In this document: positions 8,461 to 17,159 of the stretch, piece after piece
Position numbering within the stretch: position 1 is the stretch's first letter
Layout of the letters: each line of letters begins with the position of its first letter
Assembly (NCBI RefSeq): GCF_021502575.1
Contig: NZ_JAKFGN010000002.1
Location: 992,001-1,056,000, forward strand
DNA from: Bradyrhizobium sp. G127
GTDB lineage: Bacteria; Pseudomonadota; Alphaproteobacteria; Rhizobiales; Xanthobacteraceae
DNA: 64,000 nt
Direction of reading: 5' to 3'
Translations under genes and position numbers: made by a program
The notes under the pieces: generated by a model
Database searches by the model: none
Seen by the model: only the letters and a program-made list of their open reading frames with translations
Told to the model about the DNA's origin: nothing

Positions 8461-9539
8461 ACCATATCCCAGCCAAGAGGCTCACCGAAAGCTATGTCCC
8501 GGGAGGCCTGTCGTCCCAGAATTTTTGGCAGATATTTTGGAGCTAATCCATTGCCCGGTCTGATGGATCGCACGTTCTCCGCTGAAAACATCTCACCTTT
8601 TGCGACCGGTTTGACGGCGTAAAGTGATCGCCGATGCATAATGCTTCCCTTCTCGCTCCCAAGAAGATCGTAGTTCACCTTTCCGACAGCCGCCCATGCT
8701 GCCTTGCACTCATTAACGAGGTTGCGGAATTCGTCTTGGTCCAGCGAAAATTCAGCATCATGCCCACCGTCAGCGCGGCTGACGGTGAAATGCTTCTCTA
8801 TGATGCAGCCACCCAGAACAACCGATGCAACCGATGCACCAATACCAGGCGTGTGGTCCGACAAGCCCGCGACGCAATCGAACGCCGAAGCCAAGTGAGG
8901 CACCGTCGCGACATTCGCATCTTCAATTCCGGCAGGATAAGCACTAACGCAGTGCAGAAGAGCGATCTGAGTTGCACCTGCTTCTCGCGCCGCTGACACC
9001 GCTTCCCCAATCTCACCGAGATTGGCCATGCCCGTGGAGATAATCATGGGCTTGCCGCGTTGAGCAACGTAACGGATCAGCGGAAGATCGTTGGCTTCGA
9101 ATGAAGCGATCTTGTACGCCGGTGCATCAAGTGATGCGAGAAGATCTACTGCGGTCTGATCAAAGGGCGTCGAAAAGAGTGTGAGGTTCCGTTTGCGCGC
9201 CCGCTCGAACAACTCTGGGTGCCATTCAAACGGTGTATAGGCTTCCTTGTACAAATCGTAGAGCCGATATCCGTCCCACAACCCGCCACGAATGAGAAAT
9301 TCCGGTCTATCGGAATCAATCGTGATTGTATCCGGCGTGTAAGATTGAATCTTGACAGCATCAGCGCCGGTATCCGCGGCGGCGTCGATCAACATCAAGC
9401 AACGCTCGATATCCAGCTTATGGTTCGCCGAAATTTCAGCAATCACATAAGGTGGGAAATCGGGACCTATCTTGCGTCCGGCAATTTCAATCACTGGATT
9501 TTCCATGATATACGAGCTGCGATTGTCACGAGAAGCCAT
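8445..9539 (-). CDS. pseI: Pseudaminic acid synthase (PseI, NeuB family)
   Basis: A NeuB-family condensing enzyme: PPYVIAEISANHKLDIERCL, GADAVKIQSYTPDTIT, TLFSTPFDQTAVDLL, KIASFEANDLPLIRYVA, IISTGMANLGEI and GLSDHTPGIGASVASV are all present, and the C-terminal SAF-like antifreeze domain (RRSLYAVKPVAKGEMFSAENVRSIRPGNGL) is complete. The preference for PseI over NeuB/LegI comes from the FEANDLPL and YTPDTITID segments and from the linked pseB, pseC and pseG. The ATG at 9539 sits two bases after the upstream stop; an ATG at 9506 is an alternative. It joins phosphoenolpyruvate to the 6-deoxy altrose derivative to make pseudaminic acid. Confidence 0.92.
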   Translation of the reverse strand: MASRDNRSSYIMENPVIEIAGRKIGPDFPPYVIAEISANHKLDIERCLMLIDAAADTGADAVKIQSYTPDTITIDSDRPEFLIRGGLWDGYRLYDLYKEAYTPFEWHPELFERARKRNLTLFSTPFDQTAVDLLASLDAPAYKIASFEANDLPLIRYVAQRGKPMIISTGMANLGEIGEAVSAAREAGATQIALLHCVSAYPAGIEDANVATVPHLASAFDCVAGLSDHTPGIGASVASVVLGGCIIEKHFTVSRADGGHDAEFSLDQDEFRNLVNECKAAWAAVGKVNYDLLGSEKGSIMHRRSLYAVKPVAKGEMFSAENVRSIRPGNGLAPKYLPKILGRQASRDIAFGEPLGWDMVQASG

Positions 9540-9541
9540 AT

Positions 9542-10945
9542 TCAGAGATGACCGCGACAGCCGGCCTCGTGCGGGCATGTGGTGCTGGGGCACACGCCGG
9601 TACAGCCGACATACTTTCGAAATACCGGGCGAGCGGCCCCACCGACGAGAAGCTCATTCACTCCGTACTGTAGCGCATAGCCATAAACGAAGCAGGCCTC
9701 GTCAAAGGCTTCCAGTATCCTGGCAACATCTTCTTCGGTGTGCGTAAAGCAGGCAACATAGAAGCCCTGAAACAATACTCCGCGGCCGATCATTTCCTGC
9801 ATAAGCAACATGCGAAGCGAGGGTGAAACGGTTCCAGTCGCGTCTTTGCATGCAAGCGACACACGCCACGGCGACGCAAGAACAGTAATCGCACCTGACA
9901 GCGAATGACGGGCGATAATTTCGCGCATTCCGGCTGCAACTTGAGCAATCAGTTCACGGTGTCGACCGATAACGTCGCGCTGCGAGTATTCGGCAATAAC
10001 GGCGCGAGCAGCAGCAAGTGTATGCGCCTCGCCGCCATGCGTCGAAGACAACAGAAAGACTCTCGGCCTTTCGGTCTGCTTGATACCACCAAGCTCCATA
10101 ATATCCGCGCGGCCGGTCAACGCGCAAAAGGAAAAGCCGTTGCCTATCGCCTTCCCCCATGTCGCGAGATCAGGCTTGAGGCCAATCTCCGTATAGGAAC
10201 CAGGCAGGCCGGCGCGAAAGCCGGTGACCATCTCATCCACGATGAAAATGGCGCCGTTCGATTTGGTAATTTGCTCGATGCTTCTGATTGCTTCTGGCGA
10301 CGACGGCACCGCTTCTTCAGGCTCAGTTATAACGCACGCTATTTTACCGGGGTATTCTTCGAACAGTTGACGAAGGGTCTCCGGATTTCCAGAATCGTAC
10401 GTCACCGAGAAACGCCGGACGCCGTCGGGTATGCCAGCGCGGACAGATGTCGCGCCGATAAACCAGTCATCGAAGCTGTAGAACGGATGATTGCCAGGAA
10501 ATGCCACCAATTCCCGCTGGGTGAAGGCACGCGCTAGTTTCACCGCAGCAGTCGTGACGTTGGACCCGTTCTTTGCGAACTTGATCCTGTCCATCCCCGG
10601 CGTGAGCGCAAGAAAAGCTTCCGCAACTTCCAGCTCGATCGATGCTGGCCGCTGAAATGCCGCCCCTCTTTCCAGTTGCTCGCGAACGGCCGCGACGACC
10701 GGCTCGTAAGCATGCCCCAAGCTTACCGCGCCGAGCCCGAGAGCACAGTCGACATACTCGTTATTGTCGATATCCCACACACGCCCGTGCCTGCCTCTCG
10801 CAATAGCCGCCGGCGCTAAAACAGGAAATTGGTCGTCGCCTTTGGAATAGGTGTGAGCCCCTCCCACGATGACTTTATGCACGACCGCCCTATAGCGATC
10901 CGACCGCGCAAAGTTTGTCACTGTACGAAGGGGCAAATTGGTCAT
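9542..10945 (-). CDS. Class III aminotransferase, glutamate-1-semialdehyde aminomutase-like, with Cys-rich tail
   Basis: 467 residues. The class III fold is clear: VWDIDNNEYVDCALGLGAVSLGH, FAKNGSNVTTAAVKLARAFT, the aspartate in AIFIVDEMVTGFR, and the PLP lysine in LATWGKAIGNGFSFCALTG. The last 40 residues go beyond the usual end of GSA aminomutases and carry four cysteines in CTGVCPSTTCPHEAGC, suggesting a metal or Fe-S site; that is inference. Homologues of this enzyme accompany nonulosonic acid genes in many clusters, where their role is unclear. It precedes pseI by 2 bases. A long leader of about 190 bases separates it from the promoter called at 11,145-11,173. Confidence 0.84.
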   Translation of the reverse strand: MTNLPLRTVTNFARSDRYRAVVHKVIVGGAHTYSKGDDQFPVLAPAAIARGRHGRVWDIDNNEYVDCALGLGAVSLGHAYEPVVAAVREQLERGAAFQRPASIELEVAEAFLALTPGMDRIKFAKNGSNVTTAAVKLARAFTQRELVAFPGNHPFYSFDDWFIGATSVRAGIPDGVRRFSVTYDSGNPETLRQLFEEYPGKIACVITEPEEAVPSSPEAIRSIEQITKSNGAIFIVDEMVTGFRAGLPGSYTEIGLKPDLATWGKAIGNGFSFCALTGRADIMELGGIKQTERPRVFLLSSTHGGEAHTLAAARAVIAEYSQRDVIGRHRELIAQVAAGMREIIARHSLSGAITVLASPWRVSLACKDATGTVSPSLRMLLMQEMIGRGVLFQGFYVACFTHTEEDVARILEAFDEACFVYGYALQYGVNELLVGGAARPVFRKYVGCTGVCPSTTCPHEAGCRGHL

Positions 10946-11144
10946 TGGGCATCCGATGGACGATATTTGCTTGGAAAATTGCTACCGCAGTCGAGGTGAA
11001 AATCACCCGACTCCCGGTCAGCCGAAAGGCATCAAACTAATCCTGCCGAAAGCCGATCCAATCGGTTTCCGGAAGACCATGGGTCGCCCAACCCCATGTT
11101 TTCTGGCATTTATCGGCGTCAATAGCCAAAAATCCATGGACGCC

Positions 11145-11173
11145 CTATAGCATGTTCATGCTATGAACGTCAA
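11145..11173 (-). promoter_or_regulatory. Minus-strand promoter with palindrome in the spacer, upstream of the aminotransferase-pseI operon
   Basis: Read on the minus strand: -35 TTGACG (11173-11168), a 17-base spacer, -10 CTATAG (11150-11145). The spacer and edge of the -35 hold the inverted repeat GTTCAT-GCT-ATGAAC (11154-11168), where a repressor would block RNA polymerase. The same -35 plus palindrome arrangement occurs at 16,941-16,970. Function is inferred from pattern only. Confidence 0.5.
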
Positions 11174-12416
11174 TCAAGGCACCGAAAGCGTGGAAGCCGG
11201 TATAGAACACGAATACGCGGCATCGCCAAAGACCAGGCACATGGCCGGCAGCACCACTGACCAACACTCGCGCCAAACAGCGGCTGCGCAAAACTGGGAC
11301 GCCACGTTTATGAAAGTTGAACCGCTGGACGACCAAAACCTTGCCAAGTGGGACGAGTTTGCCGAACGATCCCCCGACGCTTGGTTTTGGCACACCAGCC
11401 ATTGGATGAGCTACACCCGCGCCTATGCGGGCAAAAGCTTTCAGCGCAATTTGTCCTTCTGGGTCACGCGAGGCGGCGCGAGACTTGCCATTGTTCCATG
11501 TTTTCTAGAAGTCGGCCCCGCGGTTCTATCGCTATATCACGATGACGTTGACGGCACAGATCGTCCCCGGTTGACTTACGCAGGCGTCCCATTGCCAGCG
11601 CCCGCCTTAGTCGGCGATTTGACTGCTCAGGGCCGGTGGGAGGTCCTCGAATTTGTCATCGGACACCTGAAGCACCTCGCAGCAAATCACTGCGTGGAAA
11701 CATTTCAGCTTATCTCACCCGCTCTGGCCCCTGGATTTCTTGGGTCATCCCTGCCTCTCGCAAATCCATACGCTCGATATGGAGCGCTCGATATCTCGCG
11801 CGCCACGCAGATTATCGACCTCAGAAATGACACCTCTAAGCTCTGGACCGCAGTCAGGCACGGCCACCAGTATGACATTCGTCGAGGCGAGCGCTACCTC
11901 ACGGTCAAGATTTGGCACGGAAACGAGCTGCCGTCGTCGATTTTCGAGGAGTATCGCGCTTTACACGCGAAAGATGCTGGACGCGTCACGCGATCAGAAG
12001 AAACATTTCTCATGATGCGTGAGTGGATTTATCGCGGCGAAGGCGCGTTAGTGCAAGTTATGAATGGCGACAAATCGGTCGGGTTCATCCTGCTCATCGT
12101 TTACGGAAAGGGAGCGTTCTACGCATCAGGCTGCCGGGATCCTGACGACATAAAGCTACCTGTTTTTCATGTTGCGCAATGGCAGCTCATACAATGGCTA
12201 AAGCAACATGACGTCTGGTTCTACGATATCGGCGTTCAGCAATTTTCCAGACAGTGGTATGACAACCCCAGCGCGAAACATATGAACATATCGAAGTTTA
12301 AGCGTGGCTTTGGCGGCACCACCGTTCCTCTTCACGTCAGCGAATTTCATCTGACAGAAGCGGGTCTGCGCACGGCCATTACTTATCGTCTCGAGAAAAC
12401 GTATGGACCCATTTGA
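11163..12416 (+). CDS. FemAB/GNAT-like acyltransferase (BioF2-type acetyltransferase domain)
   Basis: Up to 417 residues. From about residue 50 it shows the two-lobed FemAB-like GNAT arrangement: SPDAWFWHTSHWMSYTRAY at the front, and at the back WTAVRHGHQYDIRRGER, FILLIVYGKGAFYASGCRD and YDIGVQQFSRQWYDNPSAKHMNISKFKRGFGG, typical of proteins that transfer amino acids or acyl groups in surface-glycan clusters. The first ATG (11163) lies inside the palindrome of the opposing promoter and has no ribosome site, and the first 49 residues look non-conserved, so a start at 11244 or 11310 is possible. It ends 24 bases from the convergent FAD gene. It might supply the N-acylation step otherwise missing here, but it is not PseH-like in length. 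Confidence 0.74.
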   Translation: MNVNQGTESVEAGIEHEYAASPKTRHMAGSTTDQHSRQTAAAQNWDATFMKVEPLDDQNLAKWDEFAERSPDAWFWHTSHWMSYTRAYAGKSFQRNLSFWVTRGGARLAIVPCFLEVGPAVLSLYHDDVDGTDRPRLTYAGVPLPAPALVGDLTAQGRWEVLEFVIGHLKHLAANHCVETFQLISPALAPGFLGSSLPLANPYARYGALDISRATQIIDLRNDTSKLWTAVRHGHQYDIRRGERYLTVKIWHGNELPSSIFEEYRALHAKDAGRVTRSEETFLMMREWIYRGEGALVQVMNGDKSVGFILLIVYGKGAFYASGCRDPDDIKLPVFHVAQWQLIQWLKQHDVWFYDIGVQQFSRQWYDNPSAKHMNISKFKRGFGGTTVPLHVSEFHLTEAGLRTAITYRLEKTYGPI

Positions 12417-12440
12417 TCCGCGCTCAGTTCAATGCGTTCT

Positions 12441-13748
12441 TCAGGTCGTTATAGCCCGATAAACTTCCCGGAACACAGATGGAATGATCCGGCTGATGCT
12501 ATCAACCTCCAGTCCAATATATGGATAAACAATATTGGTTGAAGGGCGGAGGCTAGCACGAAAGTCGGCAAGCATCTTCAACGGATCATGCGTCGAAACA
12601 AAGCCCTTGTTCGCGCCAAAAAAATGATACTCAATCAGCGGGTTGTCATGTTGAAGCAAGCCCAGCTTCTCAAGATATGAACGGCAAGCTACAGCCCAGG
12701 TTTTCTCCACAATGACCATCTCCCCCAAAGGGTAAGCGAACTCAACCTGAACCTTGTCGTTCTCGCCGCCGGCAATCTTGCCAGGAAATGAAATGCGGTT
12801 GATCGGAACCCCTCTCTCACCAACCAGAATTTCATGATAGAAAAACGGAAGCTCTTGTTCGAAAATAAAGCTTCCGAGACAAAGCATCTGCGGATGAGCC
12901 GACGGAAACGGCACACCAAGCAGTCTTCCGACTATGGCGAGAGGCGCGCACCAGAAGTACCGATCAGCTTCGTACAATACACCATCGACATCGACAGACT
13001 GGATTCTCTGACTATCTGGGTCGATTGACACGTCCAATTTCGAAAACCCCTGGATAATCGTGGATTTCTGCGGATCTATCTTTTTAACGACCGCGTCGAT
13101 AAAGCCACCAAAGCCACCATTTGACGGATACATAACCAAGTGCTCGCCCTGATCGCGAACCTTTTGGTGAAATCGATTCCATTCATGCTTACCGACAGAT
13201 TGTTTGATGCTCCGCGGGAAGAACCACGGATACACCTGATCCATCAGATCGGGTTCAGGCTTACCGTTCTTGAGTTGCCAAGATAGCGTTGGGTACGAAG
13301 GAAGTATTTCATCGAACGCAAGACGGGCCAAATATTCGCCATAGACACTCGCCAGATCTGCCTGAGTTGGAGAACAATCGATCGTATCGACAAACTCCGT
13401 CTTTTCGACCGAACATCTGATCGCCTCCGGCCATTCGGAAATCGGCGCGTTGTAGGGCATTGTATGCCCCTTGATCGCGATCCCCCTTTTCAAGGCAAAC
13501 GTATGAAACTGGTTATGCAAAACCTCGGAAAAAAAGCGGGTAGCAAAGGGCGAACGATCGCAATCGAGAGTGTGGTACCCGAAATCAAAGGTATCGCCTC
13601 GGCGATTACGAAATGAATTGTTGGTTCCGCCAAGACGCTGCTCTTTCTCCACCAGTAGAACACGATATCCATTACCACTCAGAATTAGCGTGGTAATCAG
13701 CCCCGAAATGCCGCCACCAATAACAATTGCATCAAATTTGGTAGCCAT
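12441..13748 (-). CDS. FAD-dependent amine oxidase/UDP-galactopyranose mutase-like oxidoreductase
   Basis: The N-terminus FDAIVIGGGISGLITTLILSGNGYRVLLVEKEQRLGG is a complete FAD-binding dinucleotide fold. The C-terminal half contains VYPYIGLEVDSISRIIPS, resembling the closing FAD segment of protoporphyrinogen oxidase and UGM-like proteins. The start at 13748 is supported by GAGG seven bases upstream; the adjacent ATG at 13751 is four bases from it. Proteins of this kind in glycan clusters are usually annotated only as NAD(P)-binding or FAD-dependent; substrate unknown. It follows the ABC exporter after a 168-base gap in which I see no gene. Confidence 0.84.
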   Translation of the reverse strand: MATKFDAIVIGGGISGLITTLILSGNGYRVLLVEKEQRLGGTNNSFRNRRGDTFDFGYHTLDCDRSPFATRFFSEVLHNQFHTFALKRGIAIKGHTMPYNAPISEWPEAIRCSVEKTEFVDTIDCSPTQADLASVYGEYLARLAFDEILPSYPTLSWQLKNGKPEPDLMDQVYPWFFPRSIKQSVGKHEWNRFHQKVRDQGEHLVMYPSNGGFGGFIDAVVKKIDPQKSTIIQGFSKLDVSIDPDSQRIQSVDVDGVLYEADRYFWCAPLAIVGRLLGVPFPSAHPQMLCLGSFIFEQELPFFYHEILVGERGVPINRISFPGKIAGGENDKVQVEFAYPLGEMVIVEKTWAVACRSYLEKLGLLQHDNPLIEYHFFGANKGFVSTHDPLKMLADFRASLRPSTNIVYPYIGLEVDSISRIIPSVFREVYRAITT

Positions 13749-13916
13749 CATCGAACCTCGATCATCAAATATCCGAACACATCGCTTAAACGCATTCGCA
13801 TTTCTTTGTAACAATACAGACTTTTTGCACCCACTAGGCGCAACCCGGTGAAGCACTAATCAGGGCAGATCCCCCACGAAACGGCAATCCCCTCGCAACG
13901 ACGCAAGGTAAAGTCT

Positions 13917-15686
13917 CTAGTGACAACGCGCGACAGGCGCGGATTGCACCTCGCCCGCCACCTGAGAATCCGGTTTTTCGACTCGCTCAACTTTACCATT
14001 GCTAAGATGGAAGACGATCTCGGCATTACGGATAAGAGCGGGGCGATGCGATATCGCCACAATAGTTATCCGACCCTTCAATCTTACCAGTGCCTCGGTG
14101 ACAAGTTCCTCAGTTTCGATATCCAGTGAACTCGTCGCTTCATCCAGAACCAAAAGACGCGGCGAACCCAGCAATGCTCGCGCAAGCGCAATGCGCTGGC
14201 GTTCACCTCCAGACATCCGACTACCATGATTGCCTACAACGGTATCGAGGCCTTCAGGCAGCCGACCGACGAAATTGGCCGCCGCGGCCTCGAGCGCCGT
14301 GCCGATTTCCTCGTCTGTGGTCTGCGGGTTTATCCAGCGGAGATTTTCACCAATGCTCGCATTGAACAGGACCGGATCTTGTCCCAGATAACCAATGCCC
14401 CTCCTCCATGCGAAACTTGGCAACTGATCGATCGCATATTTGTCGATCTTCACGACGCCCGAGCTGGGACGTCGCAAGCCAAGAATGCAATCCAACAAGG
14501 TCGTCTTTCCCGAGCCAGTATGACCTGTAAACACCACAAATGCCCCGGCAGGTATGTCGATATTCACGTCGGTGAGCAGCTCCCGCGAACCGAGCAGGAC
14601 TGACACATTTTCCAGGGCTATGGAGGCCGGCGCAGAGCCCGGCCATCCAGGCGGCGTATCGTTACCTGATGCTTCATGGCGCAATGAGGCTTCCCGCAAC
14701 AGACCTGACAGCACATCGAAAGCTGGTGCGTGAAAATCGACGATCTGCAGATTCTGGCGCAATGCGGTGATCTTGGGAAAGAGTCTTACGAAAATAGCAA
14801 CAATCACCAGTACTGCACTGACATCGACAGACAGCAACTTCGGCCCCAAGACGATAAGCCCAACGATAAGAAGACCGCCGCTATACTCGAAAATGGCCCT
14901 GACGACCTGACCGTCGAATGAGTTTCCGAAGCTCAATGTTTCTAACCGGCCTACCGCCCGGACAAATCGGCTCAAGGCGCGATCTTCCGTGGCTGTCGCC
15001 TTGACGAATTTTGCCCCACCAATGATCTCGTTAGCATCAACCATCAGATCAGCATTTACTTTTGTTAGTTCAGCCCCGAATCGCGCAGCGCGCACACTCC
15101 ACCATCGCGTTAATGCAAACAGCAATACGCCGAATCCGACGAGAAGCGCTACAACCCACGGGGCGATAAACAACGCAACAACGATCTGAACAAAGATAAA
15201 AAGCGCGGCCGCGATTATAAGATTGACCTGCGAAAAGACGAGGCCGATCCGGCTTGGCTCATTCGTTATCGCCGCAACTAGGTCACCAGTCCTGTGAGAA
15301 ACAAAGAAACGAAAGTCTGCCGCCAGGAATCCAGCGAATATTCGTTGCTGCCAGGAAGCGACATAAAATGCTTGAAGGCGAGAGGCGAGATGAGAATAGG
15401 CAATAAAGGTAATGGCACTTGCTGCAATTAATACAATTATCAGGCCAGCAACCGCTCCGGGGCTCGGCGAAACATTGAGTAGCCTCAGGCCCTCCGCTGT
15501 TATCCGACTAACCCTATCATTCGCAACCAAACCTTCTCCACCAAGACTGCCTAACAGTGGCAGCAATGATGCAATTGTCGCACCTTCGAGAACGGCATTT
15601 ACGAATGTAAGCAAAGCTAACGTCGGCAGCTTCCATCGAAGCGTCGCCCAAGCATCCTTAACGATCGCGGACAATACTGGGTTCAC
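13917..15686 (-). CDS. ABC transporter, fused permease and ATPase (type I exporter)
   Basis: 589 residues. The first 310 carry about six hydrophobic helices (ALLTFVNAVLEGATIASLLPLL first). The ATPase half has Walker A GHTGSGKTTL, Q-loop GYLGQDPVLF, signature SGGERQRIALARALL, Walker B LLVLDEATSSLD and the H-loop in VAISHRP. The half-transporter is expected to dimerise. The family includes PglK-type flippases for lipid-linked glycans; since no Wzx is recognised in this island, a flippase role is plausible but inferred. GTG start with GGGAAG upstream. It lies 58 bases after the NusG-like gene. Confidence 0.92.
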   Translation of the reverse strand: MNPVLSAIVKDAWATLRWKLPTLALLTFVNAVLEGATIASLLPLLGSLGGEGLVANDRVSRITAEGLRLLNVSPSPGAVAGLIIVLIAASAITFIAYSHLASRLQAFYVASWQQRIFAGFLAADFRFFVSHRTGDLVAAITNEPSRIGLVFSQVNLIIAAALFIFVQIVVALFIAPWVVALLVGFGVLLFALTRWWSVRAARFGAELTKVNADLMVDANEIIGGAKFVKATATEDRALSRFVRAVGRLETLSFGNSFDGQVVRAIFEYSGGLLIVGLIVLGPKLLSVDVSAVLVIVAIFVRLFPKITALRQNLQIVDFHAPAFDVLSGLLREASLRHEASGNDTPPGWPGSAPASIALENVSVLLGSRELLTDVNIDIPAGAFVVFTGHTGSGKTTLLDCILGLRRPSSGVVKIDKYAIDQLPSFAWRRGIGYLGQDPVLFNASIGENLRWINPQTTDEEIGTALEAAAANFVGRLPEGLDTVVGNHGSRMSGGERQRIALARALLGSPRLLVLDEATSSLDIETEELVTEALVRLKGRITIVAISHRPALIRNAEIVFHLSNGKVERVEKPDSQVAGEVQSAPVARCH

Positions 15687-15744
15687 AGCGCTTCCCGGTT
15701 AAAGGACCGACAGGAAAAGCAGCAGACCGCAACACACGATCTCA

Positions 15745-16263
15745 TTACGCTAGCTCGATCATATCTGCGCCTGCCACAACCTTCACTTTCCGGCCTAGCA
15801 GATCCAGGAGAATCTCGACCCTTTCACTGTCCGTGCGCGCCTGAAATATCCCGCAACACGAATCGAATGCGCCCTTCAAAATACGGACGGCATCGCCTGT
15901 CTTAAAACGCGATGCCGGCGAGATTACGGAAGAAAAGCCATCGGCTTTTTCGCGCTGCTTGAGAGTCTCGATAACATCCGTCGCAATTTGCGCTGGCGTT
16001 CCTTCGTGCCCAACGAGTCTCTTGATACCAATCGTAGAATTAATGGCGCGCCATCCTTGCGCTTTGAGGTCAATTCTGACGAAGACATAGCTCGGAAACA
16101 ACGGCGCTCGGACAACGTTAATTCGCCGCGCGTGACGCACTGTCCGCGGGTAACGCGGCAAATAAACCTCAAACCCCTGTCGCGCCAAATTTGCGCAAGC
16201 CTTTGATTCAGCTTGCGTCTGTGTCTGAGCAACATACCAAGCAGAATTCGCAAAGCCAGTCAT
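15745..16263 (-). CDS. NusG-like specialised antitermination factor (RfaH/UpxY type)
   Basis: 172 residues. The NGN domain starts at WYVAQTQTQAESKACANLARQGFEVYLPRYPRTV and includes PLFPSYVFVRIDLKAQGWRAI. The C-terminal KOW segment is RFKTGDAVRILKGAFDSCCGIFQARTDSERVEILLDLLGRKVKV. Divergence from housekeeping NusG and the position at the head of a glycan operon match RfaH-like factors that keep RNA polymerase going through long surface-polysaccharide operons. It overlaps the upstream winged-helix gene by 4 bases (ATGA), so the two are made together. Confidence 0.88.
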   Translation of the reverse strand: MTGFANSAWYVAQTQTQAESKACANLARQGFEVYLPRYPRTVRHARRINVVRAPLFPSYVFVRIDLKAQGWRAINSTIGIKRLVGHEGTPAQIATDVIETLKQREKADGFSSVISPASRFKTGDAVRILKGAFDSCCGIFQARTDSERVEILLDLLGRKVKVVAGADMIELA

Positions 16264-16919
16264 GACACACGCCCCTTCGCCTTGCGTGGACGTAAATCGA
16301 CCAATTCGGGAATGATGACGGCATCAGCGCCGAATTTTTTTCTTGCACTATTGATCAATACGTCAACTTCAGGCGTCGAAAACAACGATGTCACCAGCGC
16401 GCCATCCACCTGATCTTCAATTGCGTCAAGATCGTCGACAACAGGCAAGCCGACAAATCGGTCAAGCGTATTTGATGGGGCGACCATGCAAACGAGGACA
16501 ATGCCGGTGTCTATCGCACAAATCGTGGCGATCTCCGCAAGATCCGAAACACCTAACAGAACAAGCCGCTTGAGTTGCCGCTCTTTCGCCGTTTCCAGGG
16601 CCTTGATGCAGTCCGCCTTCGCTTTTCGGAAAAATCCAAACGACGACGACAGATACTCAACGGTCAGGCGGGATTTTTCCGCGAAGCCTTGCGGCGTGAG
16701 GTAATATGCGTAACGGCGCGCTGGCGCCTGACTAGCTTTCACCAGCCCCTTCTTGATGCAACGATTGAGATACGCATTCACGAGGCCAAGAGCGATTCCG
16801 AGTTCGGCCGCGAAATGCCGCTGCGAACGCGCCCCGTCCTGCTCTACGGAATTCAGAAGACCGAGAATGATACGGTCGCTGTCGTCCTCGCGCCCGTTTT
16901 CGGGAACCGCTCGCTCCAT
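16260..16919 (-). CDS. Winged-helix regulator with C-terminal nucleotide-binding-like domain
   Basis: 219 residues. Residues from about 15 to 90 form a winged helix (IILGLLNSVEQDGARSQRHFAAELGIALGLVNAYLNRCIKKGLVKA, then RYAYYLTPQGFAEKSRLT), like the MarR-type EPS-associated regulators. The second half (RLVLLGVSDLAEIATICAIDTGIVLVCMV, then GLPVVDDLDAI) resembles the small Rossmann domain used by polysaccharide enzymes and Rex-like proteins, suggesting that it senses a nucleotide or sugar nucleotide. Start ATG 16919 has GGAG seven bases upstream. It is first in the operon with the NusG-like gene. It may bind the shared palindrome; this is inference. Confidence 0.8.
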   Translation of the reverse strand: MERAVPENGREDDSDRIILGLLNSVEQDGARSQRHFAAELGIALGLVNAYLNRCIKKGLVKASQAPARRYAYYLTPQGFAEKSRLTVEYLSSSFGFFRKAKADCIKALETAKERQLKRLVLLGVSDLAEIATICAIDTGIVLVCMVAPSNTLDRFVGLPVVDDLDAIEDQVDGALVTSLFSTPEVDVLINSARKKFGADAVIIPELVDLRPRKAKGRVS

Positions 16920-16940
16920 CACCTCACTCCTGCATCGATT

Positions 16941-16970
16941 TCCTTACCGTGTTCATTGGATGAACGTCAA
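16941..16970 (-). promoter_or_regulatory. Minus-strand promoter with palindromic operator, upstream of the winged-helix/NusG-like pair
   Basis: Read on the minus strand: -35 TTGACG (16970-16965) followed by the inverted repeat GTTCAT-CCA-ATGAAC (16965-16951); the -10 is weak (TAAGGA or GTAAGG near 16,942-16,947). The palindrome sits in the spacer exactly as at 11,154-11,168, and the bases TTGACGTTCAT are identical in both. A site here would allow autoregulation. Confidence 0.48.
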
Positions 16971-17159
16971 GAATAGCCATACAACTAAGACTAATATATT
17001 GATATTACCGCGAAATTATGAATTTTGTCGAACCTTGACGTCGTCGGTTGCGTCGCAACGGAGCTCGCGTTCAGATAGATCTTGCTATTGCAGCCCCGGC
17101 GCGGGGACGCGCATCTACAGAGACTCGCATCTTTTCCCGAAGGCGACCGTCTACCGCGA

